The notes under the pieces were generated by a model. The model was not told the DNA's origin. It saw only the letters and a program-made list of their open reading frames with translations, and searched no databases. The position numbers were made by a program, and so were the translations under genes. Shown here piece by piece: positions 33,101 through 42,920 of a stretch of 64,000 bases of DNA. Origin of the DNA: Haplosporangium gracile (lineage: Eukaryota > Mortierellomycota > Mortierellomycetes > Mortierellales > Mortierellaceae); contig JAAAUF010000036.1 in the NCBI GenBank assembly GCA_015499985.1, forward strand, positions 1 through 64,000, read 5' to 3'. Every line of letters begins with the position of its first letter. Positions within the stretch are counted from its first letter, which is position 1.

Positions 33101-36100
33101 ATGTCTACCGCCACCATCAGTGTCCATATCCTCGAGTTTTTGTCAACTGTCGCGAGATTGCCGATGCTTTATTCTAACTTTGTCGAGAACGATTACAAGC
33201 GCGTGTTTGGTATCGCGCTCAAGTATATCCAGTACACCCACAGTGTTGCTGGCAACACTAACCCAGCACAAATAACTTCAACACCCTCCTCCGCAGTCTC
33301 GTCGCCCAACTCTCCGGCTGGCGCTAACCAAGGCCAGTCGTCGGCAGCAACACGTGCTCTCCCTCAGTATGTGTTGATCATGGCCTATCAGGTCATTGAT
33401 GTTTGGTTCATGCTTCAGAGGCTATCAGAGCGCAGGAAATACGTCCCCTACATTGTCAGGAACCTCCTCATGGCCAACGAAACTGGGAAACGCGTGGATG
33501 AGCAGACCGAGACGTGTATGGACATGCTGGCCCGGTACTCCTATGCCAACTGCGAGCCCAAACCCAAGCCGTCGTTAATCCAGCAGATCCTCATTGGCCC
33601 GACGGGCAAGACTGGGAAGCTGGTAACCAAGACTTGGCTCCAGGGAAACGCGTTTATTACGGTTCGAACAGCTCACAGTGTTGGGTGGGCAGAGATCACG
33701 GTTCGGAGGGCTTCTGGCACGGTTTCTTTCCTGCTCAAGATCGAAAACGACATGTTTATGAGTGGAGCAGATGGATTGGAGCTTAATTCCCTCCCAGGAT
33801 TGTTGCGAATTCAGGAGGATGCCTTGGCGATCGACGTAGCGGCTCAACGACCCGGGAATGCATCTGTTGGAGGAGACACGCTGACCGACAACGAGAATGT
33901 TTCTGCTCCCTCTGCAGAATCGGAGAGCCGGCGCGAGGAAGCGCAACATCTGGCCGCCGTTTCAGGATTGTCTCAGAGGTTGAGTGAGGCCCGTCCTTCC
34001 TGGTTGTCTCCGAGGTCGACACCACAACATACGCCTCTGCACACACCCCTCCACACCCCTCGGCATACACCACATCATACACCAAGAGTATCGCCATTGC
34101 CTTCTGGCGACAACACACCTTCGAGTTCGCCACCCTTCCGCTCCTTCCTCAATGCGATCCCTTCCAAGTTGGCGTTTGAAGGAGGCCATCATCGTGTTCA
34201 AACAGCGCCTACGGAGCATGTTGCGGTCTTTTCGTCACCTTCGCTCCACCCACTCCAAGAGTCTGAGGCACCTGTACATAGTCAGGATGATGGATTGGGT
34301 GATGTTGATGTCAAGGAGAGCCATATCCCTTCGTTGTCGACGGACTCGACTCAGATCGGTGGTAACTTTTCATCAACCACTGCATCTTCTTCAGCTGCGA
34401 CTTCTGCCGTTATGGGCAACCTTGGGCGGTCAAAGTCGGCATCCGATCACGGAGGTCCATCTCAGAAGACAGGTGTCAAGCATGCAGAGTTGAGTCGCGG
34501 TGCTCAGGGCAGTGCACTGGAGCAGACCAAGTCGTTGCTTTCACACTCGATCGGAAAGCGAGAGGATGTTCGACGGTCGATCTCGTTGGCCTCCTCACGC
34601 AACAACAGCATCACAACTGCTATGGGACGCGCTCAGCGATACGCTCTCGCTCATGATGACCATCGACCTCCTGTGCTGAACGAGGGTACCGCACGGTACT
34701 ATGATCGAGAGAGCAACGCTGAAGGGGCTCGTTCGTTCTCCAAGGCCAAGGTCGAGACCTTTGTTGACCCCAGTTTCCTGTTCATGCAGCTCACATCGTA
34801 TCCAGATGTGATGGCGCGGGATGTCCCTATCCTGCTTGCTGAGGATGACGCAACAAATCGCGCTCTGGGTGTCTTGGATCGAACTCCTGTCGTCGACTTC
34901 CACAAGATTGGTGTCGTTTATGTTGGCAAGGGTCAGAGCAAGGAAGGCGAGATTCTGGGAAACACTCACGGATCGTCCGAATACACAAAGTTCTTGACGG
35001 GTCTTGGATCCCTTGTCCGCCTCAAGAACGCCAAGATCTATGCTGGAGGACTCGATTTGGAGATGGATTTGGACGGCGAGTATGCGTATTCGCATCAGGA
35101 CGAGATTACGCAGATGATCTTCCATGTGGCGACGATGATGCCGAACTACCCACACGACGTCAACTTTGATGGCAAGAAGCGACATATCGGAAACGACTGG
35201 GTGACGATTGTGTTTAACGATTCCGGGGCGGATTATGACTTTGGAACCATCTCGGGTCAGTTCAATTTTATGACACTGGTAGTCACTCCTGTCTCTATGG
35301 CGTCTGTCACTTTTACCGAGGCTGCCAGTCGAGTTGGTCAACAACAACAGCAACAGCAACAGCAACAGAGACTTGCGACCGACCTTGCAGAGGCTGCGTT
35401 GGCAGAGGGCTGGGAAGGTGACGAGGTGGTGGTACCGACAGCTACAACCACAGGCGCGAGCTCTGGCCCGAGCATGGTACAGCCCTTCAAGAATGTCTGG
35501 TTCCAGGTGGTGATGCTGCGACGACCCGACATGCCCGAAATCGGACCGCTGGCGACATCCAAGATTATCAGTGCCACGGAGCTGCCTCGATTCACACGAC
35601 AAATGGCGTTGCATGCCAACATCTATGCACAGGTCTACTACCAGCACTTGCAGAACTCTGTTGAGTACGTTTCGAACTGGCAGGAGCGCCTTCGCCAGAT
35701 CAAGCGTGTGAAAGACCGATTGGCGGTCAATGCTGCTTCCAGTGCTGGTCAAGGATCGGGCGTTGGCGGAGCAGGTCAAGGTGGTAGTAGTGGCGGCACG
35801 AACGTACCTTCTGGAGGCGGTCCTGGTGGATCTGGTCCTGGAGGATCGCGAGCTGGGGCTGGACCTAATGGAGCATTAGGTGGTTCGAACAACAACAATT
35901 CTGGAACCGCTGGAGGTGGGAACAGTTCAAGTATCGGACTGGGTCTTGGACTCGGACTTGGATTGGGCTCCACATCGTCGTCATCTGGAGCGAATGTTAC
36001 TGGCAACCAAGGTGGTGGTTCTGGCTCACAGGGCCAACAGAGTCAGCAGCAACAGCACCAGAGTAGTATCATGGGACTGGAGCCTGTTGTCGATTTCACG

Positions 36101-36112
36101 CGGTACTCGTAG
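30140..36112 (+). CDS. TSC2: Tuberin (TSC2), Rheb GTPase-activating protein
   Basis: Tuberin orthologue that, with hamartin, inactivates Rheb and so restrains TORC1 growth signalling. A single open frame of 1990 residues, similar in size to animal tuberin. The N-terminal two thirds is a helical-repeat region typical of the family (conserved start near residues 50-110). The Rap/Ran-GAP domain is at about 1584-1735: YVGKGQSKEGEILGN, LVRLKNAKIYAGGLD, and RHIGNDWVTIVFNDSG, whose Asn (about 1683) is the catalytic 'thumb' residue. Between them, about 1290-1325, is a run of HTP units, possible proline-directed phosphorylation sites. A Gln tract (about 1734) and a Gly/Ser-rich tail close the protein. 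No intron interrupts the 6 kb frame. The partner hamartin is not in the window. Confidence 0.93.
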   Translation: MTSKSKPTSSKLNSFFKFRISSKETTLHETLRLDSARPSDPIDANEIVQQLVPGANSLQSRLRTLEELSGIILSYPFQHISELWIAIEDLLEAGVPHNARKAAWSFMIACIRGQFEDLGMLRAIFYQAINNHEIWEDFDDKLEALKELTNNGRDVYGFEKNIVRLLAHWIASSFEQAKVAQHVSQQRLGMQKSTTSLASLSSTPQLILLQKPIPHFDTTMALLINVVKFNFVFFDELEIASLLDLLHTICINAPEDTAHTIGFLDVIVRYGYVPQEGLSTFLKILCHTTLSDVYQERAWMITLNLMKSHSAHSAIRLLCLNLRSKGEVASSVAHTRVIQGSIRLLQRSVWGSTPIDTLSVSFSTILWSLKSAVDFESKDVNQDIVISLGTLLGAHADDLRDLEYELIMDVLERLKESVKEKPVGEHASTKPFVFRSGDHATSTVHQLHPNNAFRDAYGGLLYQFLELYSRKKIPGIAARLMMLLASLQDHLPEDTMLLLLDYYYTEHQFYPYTLNWLERLHHLVQVSVIQDKRPKVRSRALQIALDVYDASLDFFHDAIVTAVFLDVFARMDSETDQVLALQVTELLIRATRTASDDLFPRLLDRIVQNIRCSCHAPRQPISGSSTQTSLASRLGMTSSSSTNTNQSHQPSGPAVTCQSLSAAIGIIDLFQHALYDPNGASRVDTFFSLLVGLAINQDVHKASRLVLLDFLLCLRVDLDHRIFCSTPSTIESMTSATEQLLSEDTRQDRGDRPGPLSGHTRNTGLGTSAQAAFAARQQTGQSTAHLTNNWKQLMQGRTMQASPYAISYLEIASTTSDNPTSETLPAPLVGCAKVILNVPLYMTGIMSILDQERNFEVYSFVIQRLPSQLFNKHLFCNSSEQITKLHSVLVDMTLRDKFPESLRNLPLSAKRHNIHILAYKVLVILLCYNNKFSTNELHDLVHAFVVGLQRQATCAKICIHALAVCCYELPQSMTKHLPGTVLKLSQIMSTATISVHILEFLSTVARLPMLYSNFVENDYKRVFGIALKYIQYTHSVAGNTNPAQITSTPSSAVSSPNSPAGANQGQSSAATRALPQYVLIMAYQVIDVWFMLQRLSERRKYVPYIVRNLLMANETGKRVDEQTETCMDMLARYSYANCEPKPKPSLIQQILIGPTGKTGKLVTKTWLQGNAFITVRTAHSVGWAEITVRRASGTVSFLLKIENDMFMSGADGLELNSLPGLLRIQEDALAIDVAAQRPGNASVGGDTLTDNENVSAPSAESESRREEAQHLAAVSGLSQRLSEARPSWLSPRSTPQHTPLHTPLHTPRHTPHHTPRVSPLPSGDNTPSSSPPFRSFLNAIPSKLAFEGGHHRVQTAPTEHVAVFSSPSLHPLQESEAPVHSQDDGLGDVDVKESHIPSLSTDSTQIGGNFSSTTASSSAATSAVMGNLGRSKSASDHGGPSQKTGVKHAELSRGAQGSALEQTKSLLSHSIGKREDVRRSISLASSRNNSITTAMGRAQRYALAHDDHRPPVLNEGTARYYDRESNAEGARSFSKAKVETFVDPSFLFMQLTSYPDVMARDVPILLAEDDATNRALGVLDRTPVVDFHKIGVVYVGKGQSKEGEILGNTHGSSEYTKFLTGLGSLVRLKNAKIYAGGLDLEMDLDGEYAYSHQDEITQMIFHVATMMPNYPHDVNFDGKKRHIGNDWVTIVFNDSGADYDFGTISGQFNFMTLVVTPVSMASVTFTEAASRVGQQQQQQQQQQRLATDLAEAALAEGWEGDEVVVPTATTTGASSGPSMVQPFKNVWFQVVMLRRPDMPEIGPLATSKIISATELPRFTRQMALHANIYAQVYYQHLQNSVEYVSNWQERLRQIKRVKDRLAVNAASSAGQGSGVGGAGQGGSSGGTNVPSGGGPGGSGPGGSRAGAGPNGALGGSNNNNSGTAGGGNSSSIGLGLGLGLGLGSTSSSSGANVTGNQGGGSGSQGQQSQQQQHQSSIMGLEPVVDFTRYS

Positions 36113-37096
36113 TTCTGTTTTGCTTCCCTTGTCCATAATTCATATTTTTCGCATATAGGAAAAAAAGTAGAAAAGAGATTATAATACATTCGATGTATTT
36201 AGGAGCAAACTTCGATGTCGAATAGGTTCTCTCTATGGTTGTAGTTGTTCCAGTGTATCAGACGCCAAAGGCCATTGCTGAAAAAGTCGCATCCAGAAAC
36301 GCGTATATGTGCCTGCTCCGCTTCTTTCACGCATTTTCAGCTTGTATCTTTCCCCGTGGTATATTCTTATTTGCAGTAGCATGGACTGAGGAAATTGAGT
36401 CGCTTTTTGGTATTTATTTTAAAAAATGCCACGTTTTATGTGCCGATCGTGTGATTTGGCCGTGTCCACATCCACGCCCAGGCAGCAATCCTCATCATTC
36501 GACTCTGTTCGCGCGCAATTTTCTATTTCTTGAAATGCTATTGTTCTTTTGTTCCTCGACTCTTTCGCACGCGAAACGTCGAATCATCGTTGGGGGACGG
36601 AAGGCGGGAGTGCCTGCCTTCACTGATACTGATACTCAATAGTCTGAAAAAAAAAGACCGCGCTCGCCCTTGCCCACCCAACAGGTTTTCGCTTTTTTTT
36701 TATGTCAAGAAAGTTAGAGTTGTCCATACAGAAAATAAGAAGGAAATGACGAAACTAACGTTATTTTTGTTATGTTCGCTGAACCCATCTTCAACCATGT
36801 GTTTAAATACAAGGGCAAGGAGGGACTCGGGGGGAGCAAGAGAGTTTTTTTGTCCTTCTCTATCTTCTTGATACGAGCGAGTGAGGAGACGAGGCAAACG
36901 ATGAATAACGGCGCAAAGAAAAAAAAATGCGAGTGGGTGAGAAATATGTGGATGTGTACACTTTTTTTTTATGCGCCGCATTGGTTTCTAAGCCCGGCAT
37001 GGATATGTGAGCTGATGGTAAACAACTACATGCATAAGGCTGGGTGTAAAAAGACAGATGAGAATGGGATTTAGGGTTTAGTAAAGGTATAAAAAA

Positions 37097-37106
37097 NNNN
37101 NNNNNN
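37097..37106. other. Assembly gap (10 N)
   Basis: Ten undefined bases flanked by A runs; the true length is unknown. Confidence 0.99.
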
Positions 37107-38066
37107 AAAGAGGGGACAGACTGGGTTCCCGTTGCACAGCAATTACAAGCGTGGCTCCCCATTTTTTCTTCAGTGTTTTTTTAGATGTGTATGTTGGATG
37201 GAAGTGAAGTGAGGAAGAGATTAGTAAGAGAAAACGGACAAGCGGTTATGGAAATTGGAGAGGTACGTTGGCTGGCTGGAAATAAGCTGAATGCATAGTC
37301 AGAATGGACAGTTGTGAGTAAAAAAGCAAAGAATAAGAAGATTATGAGCAACATGATGATGATGGTTTACGACTAAAAAGAGCAAGGAGAAGGAAGAAAG
37401 GAGGGTCAACAGCCTCTTTTCTTTGGAGGAGAGTAGACTGAGTTTAGCACGAGAGAAAATGAGTGCTCTCATGGTTGATGGGAGGGAGTAAACAGACAAC
37501 CACGAGTTGTTGGCCATGATTTTGTTGGTGAGTGTGTGAGAGAAAGAAGAGGATGAAGAGAGTGAAGTGGGATGGGTAATAAGGACAGGTAAAGAAGAGA
37601 GGAAAGGAAATACGGCCATGCAAAGAAAGCAAAACAGGAGCGAGACTCTTACATCCAAAACCCCACCTGTTTTAGAAAAGGATAGACTCCTTTGCAGTAA
37701 TAAAGAAGGAATAGAAAAAAAAAAGAAAATCTTAATGGTAATCAGATCAGATCTCTTTTTTTTTTTTTGTTCTCATTCCATTCATCACTTTTCACTCTCT
37801 TTCTTCTCATCTTCATCACATTTTCTTCTTCATTCCTCCTCTTCCTCCTTCCTCCTTCCTCCTTCCTTCCTCCTTTCCCCTGTCCTCGCCTCTTTCTATC
37901 ACAACCTATAGGTCGATTGTGCCTGAAATTGATCAACATCCTTTTCTGACTGCCCTGAAACAATCACTCATTCGATTCATTGGTGGTGCCTGAATATCAT
38001 ACCCTTGATCCACTTTCTCTCTGCCCACGCCTCTTTCTCCACCTTTCATTTCCTTCTTTCTCCACT

Positions 38067-38102
38067 CCCTACCTTCCCTACCTTCCCTACCTTCCCTACC
38101 TT
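38067..38102. repeat. 9-bp tandem repeat (CCCTACCTT), four units
   Basis: Four consecutive exact CCCTACCTT units within the pyrimidine-rich leader of the monooxygenase gene, ending 32 bp before its start codon. Confidence 0.85.
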
Positions 38103-38134
38103 CCCCACCTCTACCCAACAATATTTCGTTCCTA

Positions 38135-40403
38135 ATGGCACCTTCGTTCAGCTCGTCACACTCGAGCGACAGCTCGGGACAGCCCTCCGCCTCCCTATCC
38201 CAAACAACCTTCTCCTCCACCAGCTCAGATGTCACTTCCATCCACACCTTTGGCCCCCGCGAAAAGTCCCCCTGCAAAGTCTTGATCGTCGGCGCTGGTG
38301 TGGGCGGACTCGTGTTGGCACTCTGTCTTGAGCGCGCTGGGATTGACTACATCCTGCTCGAACGCACCCAACAACTACCTGTCCCCAAAACCACCATCCA
38401 ACTCGGGCCCAACACCCTTCGTGCGATCGAGCAGTTGGGTCTCTTGGACGAGGTGATGCAGGTTGCGAAACCCGTTTCGGGGCTGACGCTCATGAAGCAT
38501 AACATGACCGTTAGCGGTCGTATCGACACCCTCTTTTACAAAGAAAGGTAATGTAATTTTTCCTTTCTTGGGCTGTTGTTTTTTTTTCTTTGTTACTTCC
38601 TCCACTGCACTCAACTTCATTCCCATACTCCTCAGCTCCACACTTTTATGTTGGGCACTGAGACATTTTTGGTCATCGGTCGACTTTTTTTCTCTCTTCC
38701 CTTTTGTTTTATCCGCCATCGTTGTACACTTTTTCTTGTGGGCGCTAGTTGCTTTTTACGTTGCCCTTTTAAGTCTCGCTTCTCTATTACCCTATCCTTC
38801 AATTTTGCAAGCTCTCTGTTGTCTCGTTGTTCTTTGCAGAAGCCCCATGACTTAAGATAACTGTTCTAACCCGACAATCAACCCTCTTTTTGTGCTGTTC
38901 ATTTCAATGTGCCCCATTTCCAAAACAGATATGGCCATTACTCGTGCACTCTGCAGAGATCAGAGTTCCTTCGAATTTTGATCTCGCACCTGCCCCAGGG
39001 TAAAGTCCTGTGGGGCAAATACGTGCTCGATATTGTCAATGGCGATGCGGGAGTTCAAGTCCGGTGCTCCAATGGTTATATCGAAGAAGCGGACATCATC
39101 ATTGGAGCCGACGGCGCCTACAGTGCGGTCCGCCAAAACATCTACCGGACCATGAAAACCAAAGACCTCCTCCCGAAATCGGACCAGGAGCCTCTCAAGC
39201 ATAATTTGAACGCCATCATTGGTATCACCCAACCCCTGGATGGGTCCCATTTCCCGGTCGCGTACCAACAGTTCGCTGAAGTCACTGTTGTTGTTGGAAA
39301 AGATCCATTGTATTCATTGTGGTTGAGTCCAATTGCCAACAACCGAGTGGCCTGGTCGGTCTCAGGCGAGCTGTTAAAGCCCGAGGATGGCGATAACACA
39401 AACTTTAAGCAATCCGAGTTTGGACCGGAGGCTGTCGATGCCGTTTGTGGGTTGATCCAGGATCTCGAGATCCCTTGGGGTGGGACCATGGCGGATCTGA
39501 TTGAGTGTACACAGAGGGATCATATGACCAAGATTATGGTTGAAGAGAAGCAGTTCAAGACGTGGCATTATGGCCGCGTTGCCCTCATTGGAGAAGGTGA
39601 GTTTTTCTCTTCGTTCAAGGGATGTTTTTGAAGGATAAAAAAAAAAAAAAAAAAAAAATGCTCTCCTCAAACATGCAAAACAAGCTAACCATTCATTCAT
39701 TCCTCTTCCTCTCTTTTCTCATTTCTCATGCTCGCTCTTATGCATCTGCTGTTGTTTTGTCTCCTCTTGAGGACACCTCTTACCTAATCTTCTCTTTCTC
39801 AGCCTGCCACAAGGTAAACAAACAAAACAAAAAGTGCAATTGCTTGCTGGTCGATTATTATTCCCCTCCACCTTGAACATAATTGAATTTCATGCAGAGT
39901 TATCTCCGAGAGAAATGACCGCTCACACACCTTTTTACACGGTCTTTTCTTCTATCCCACTCCCACTTTTTTCATACCTTATTCCTATTTAAAACACTCC
40001 AACCCAAACCAAACCAAACCAAATCAAACCAACCGACCAATAGTTCCCACCGTTCTCAGGCCAGGGTGCAGAACAGGCCATCATGGACGCGATTTACCTC
40101 GCCAACCGCCTTTACCGCCTCGACGAAACCCCCGTGCACGAAGACTACGTCAAGATCTTTGAAGGTTATCAACGTCGTCGTGCGCCGCTTGTCAAAAACG
40201 CCGTCCAAATGACCCAATCCATGACACATCTGATGAACACCCAGGGGCTCTCTGCGGATGTCAAGCGGAAGGTCATGTTTTCGTTGCCGGATTGGTTGAA
40301 GGCTGCGGGGGCGGACACGTTGCAAGTGAGGCCGTTGTTGGATTATTTGGCGCCTGTGGACGATCGTGGCAAGAAGTCTGTCAAGTCTTCTAATATCATG
40401 TAG
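38135..40403 (+). CDS. FAD-dependent monooxygenase
   Basis: Flavin hydroxylase of the p-hydroxybenzoate/salicylate hydroxylase-like family, using NAD(P)H and oxygen to hydroxylate an unidentified substrate. Exons are 38135-38547, 38929-39596, 39803-39813 and 40044-40403, giving 483 residues. The Rossmann motif GAGVGGLVLALCLERAG lies near residue 52, followed by the FAD-ribose Glu in ILLER. GADGAYSAVR in exon 2 is the family's DG motif. The third FAD motif is rebuilt only by including an 11-nt micro-exon: GE-ACHK-FPPFSGQGAEQA, where most relatives have GDACHK, so Asp is replaced by Glu. Skipping the micro-exon shifts the frame, which strongly supports it. No signal peptide or clear C-terminal anchor is seen. 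No biosynthetic cluster surrounds the gene, so the substrate cannot be guessed. Confidence 0.9.
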
Positions 40404-41037
40404 AGAAGCCGCCTGTTCTTTCTCTTCCTTCCTCCACCCCCCTCCCCCCCCCCTCCTCTCTCTCGCTTTCACTCTTCTTTTTTTGCTTGTTTTATTTTTC
40501 TTGCTCATTCTTTTTTTTTGCTTTCACTTGTTGTCTTATGTTCGTCCTTCATTGTCTCTTTGTCAGCTTTTTATTATCGTTTCTTGCTTCTTTGCCTGCA
40601 CTCTTCTTTTCTTTACACATCCATAGATTTTTTTTCCTTTATCACTTCCACCACTGTAAACTACTTTCAGTTTGTCGCCCGTAATAATCTACTAATAAAT
40701 CACGACAGCTACACCTAAAAATACAAAAAGATAGTTAATGAACCATGACGCGCCCTTGTAAACACACAACCTCTTTGACTACTCCCACACTGCTGCGCTA
40801 ACTGGTCGTTCTCGCAGATTTGAAAAAAAAAGTCAAATGGATGTGATTTAATGCGATATCCTGTGAAATAAAATCTATGTGTAATATCCATCGCTGACAA
40901 CATGTTCAAGCGCTGCTCCATGAAGCCATCGAGTCCTTGGTTCCTGAATGTATCAACTTGTCGAGGGTGGTAATGAGATGGTGTGTGGCGTGTCGGAAGT
41001 GAATTGTGAGATCCCTATATGTTCGCAAGGGAGGTGC
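40404..41037. other. Convergent intergenic region
   Basis: 3' sequences of the monooxygenase (plus) and the mitoribosomal gene (minus). The left part is pyrimidine-rich with long C and T runs. No gene seen. Confidence 0.4.
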
Positions 41038-41961
41038 TTAGAAGGGCAAAGTGCTCTTGGTCTTTGTCTTTTCAGCAGCCTTGGCCTACAAATGTCAATT
41101 GAAGATCAGATTGGATGAAAAGAGGCGTTAGAAAAATGCATGGTCTAAAGATCGATTTGCCATTTGTTGAACACGTCCAATTGTTGTCCACACTGTAAGT
41201 AAAGTAGAGGCTATTTACTTTCTTCCAGGTTTCGATCGTCTTGGGCATCTCAGCGATGGCCTTGGCGATTTTTGCTTTCCTAGATATTTCAAATGTTCAT
41301 ATAGTAGAATGCAAAGTATGTTAGAACCAGATCCTATTGATCGAGTAACTCAATTTAAAAAGTTGTAACCTCGAATATCACAATGCCGCAAAACATCAAT
41401 GATCTGTAACAGTAAACATCGAGAAATGTACCTCAAGGGAGCAGTCCGGTCGTGCTTGCGACCCTTGTCTGGTTTGCCCATACGAACAGTCTTGGTTGAA
41501 AGAGGCTTGGGAGCAGGGAGATTCAAGATTTGAGCCGCAGGGATAGGAGCTCCCGTCTCAGGGTGAGTTGCCAGAGCAATCCCGGCTCTCTCCAGACGAG
41601 CGACCTTCTTCCTAGTGTCGGCTTGGACTCTAGCCGAGACCTTGGACTGTTGCCAACGCATCCTGGTACGCTCTCCTGTGGCGGTCAGTATTGATGGTGC
41701 GGAGCCCTCCTGTGATGATAGTACTGATGCTGATCCTGCTGATGATCCTGATGTGAATGATATGATACGCTTGGGCTTGGCGGTCGCGACGCCGGGGACG
41801 GGAACCCACTGGTGAGCATAGTCGGATGCGGGGCGGACTCGCAGACCAGCGAGAGTCTTGTTGAGCGCATGGGGGTGTGACATGAGCTTTCGGAGGCTGG
41901 CTGTGGTTGCCTTGGACGAGGTTGAGGATGACATTGCGACCACTGCTGCTGGGGATGCCAT
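41038..41961 (-). CDS. Probable mitochondrial ribosomal protein (mL59-like)
   Basis: Three exons on the minus strand, 41961-41432, 41279-41219 and 41085-41038, give 212 residues; introns are 152 and 133 bp and all phases fit. The N-terminus is Ser/Thr/Ala-rich with Lys/Arg and no acidic residues, as in mitochondrial presequences. The whole protein is very basic. The C-terminal part (KAKIAKAIAEMPKTIETWK, then a Lys-rich helix ending STLPF) resembles the conserved end of the fungal large-subunit mitoribosomal protein mL59 as I remember it. A Ser-rich insert sits near residues 70-95. If correct, it works in mitochondrial translation. The gene structure is sound; the mL59 name is a moderate-confidence guess and could be another small mitoribosomal protein. 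Confidence 0.6.
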
Positions 41962-42920
41962 TGTTGAAAATGTGTTGATTAAAGAGAGTGGAGGAGTTGT
42001 CGGAGAACTACAAGTCTAAAGGTGATGCGGGTTCCAGGGGTGAGAAAGTGGTCCAGGAGTGGATTTGTTTTGGCAAAAGGGAGGAAAAGGGTGGGTGGCT
42101 TTGCGTGGACGATGTGTCACGTGCCCAGCAGATGTCTCTTTGAATTCGGAAAAATTGGAATTTGGCCGAGAGGGCTTTGACGCTCTGGAGGAAGAAGGCA
42201 GAGTGAAGAGAGCTTAAGGGAGGATGGAAGGTGAAAGACTTCAAAGAGGTAGCCATATGATGGGGGTGAACAGGACAGCATGGCTATGATTATTCAATTG
42301 CTACAGTTGGTAAAATGAAAAAGAACAAGGAGCCAGCAAGGAGGGAAAAGGGAAAAGAGAAAAGAGGAGTAGAGCACGCCAACCAGCGGCTCCTCTGCTT
42401 CCCGACCCCTGCAGCACCGCGATTGTCTTTTGTGTGTTCTGATTGTACATTCAAATTATCCTTTCCTCTCCTCGCTATTTCCCTCTCCCTCCACACCATT
42501 TTTTAGTGATCGTTCGTTCCAAAGGGTGTCACGCACGCCGCACGAACGCACGACAAACAATGGTCGGCTTTTTCTCCATCTTATTAGATTTTTTACTTTT
42601 TCCTCTGCAATCCCTTTCTTCACTCCCTTCCACTCTCCACTCTCACCCCCCACCTTTCCTTCCTCCTCACTTTCTTTTTAATACATCTCTTCGCTTCGCC
42701 GACATACCCACAGCTCTCGTTTTGCTCGTTCACCTTGCACAGACACATACACAACATAGTAACGAACCTCAGTCCCCCTTCGCCAGCCACTCCAAAACAC
42801 TCTCTCATACATACTTACTTACATACACACGCAACTTCGGACTTTGCCCGATTGCTCTCGTGTCCTCTTTCCTCTTTCCTCCCTCTTATTCTTCTCCACA
42901 CAAAGAAACAAACATACAAT
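41962..42920. other. Divergent intergenic region, mL59-like and F-box genes
   Basis: Contains an E-box (42118-42123) and CT-rich tracts (about 42590-42920) leading up to the F-box start codon. No gene seen. Confidence 0.4.
42118..42123. promoter_or_regulatory. CACGTG E-box upstream of mL59-like gene
   Basis: Palindromic CACGTG, 157 bp upstream of the mitoribosomal gene's start. It is the core site for bHLH factors such as Cbf1-type regulators; binding here is not shown. Confidence 0.4.

Larger units (their letters stand above)
36113..38134. other. 2 kb intergenic region with assembly gap and R/Y skew switch
   Basis: Lies between TSC2 and the monooxygenase. It contains an assembly gap (37097-37106), plus-strand purine-rich sequence at about 37370-37660, and pyrimidine-rich sequence at about 37755-38110 ending just before the monooxygenase start codon. 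No gene is recognised. Confidence 0.45.

Noticed and set aside
34595..35779. 394-codon frame antisense to tuberin
   Set aside because: It lies entirely opposite the conserved GAP domain coding sequence and resembles nothing; it is a shadow of codon bias.
39597..40043. Single intron model for the monooxygenase (no micro-exon)
   Set aside because: Joining 39596 to 40044 shifts the frame and removes the conserved ACHK, so the two-intron model is preferred.
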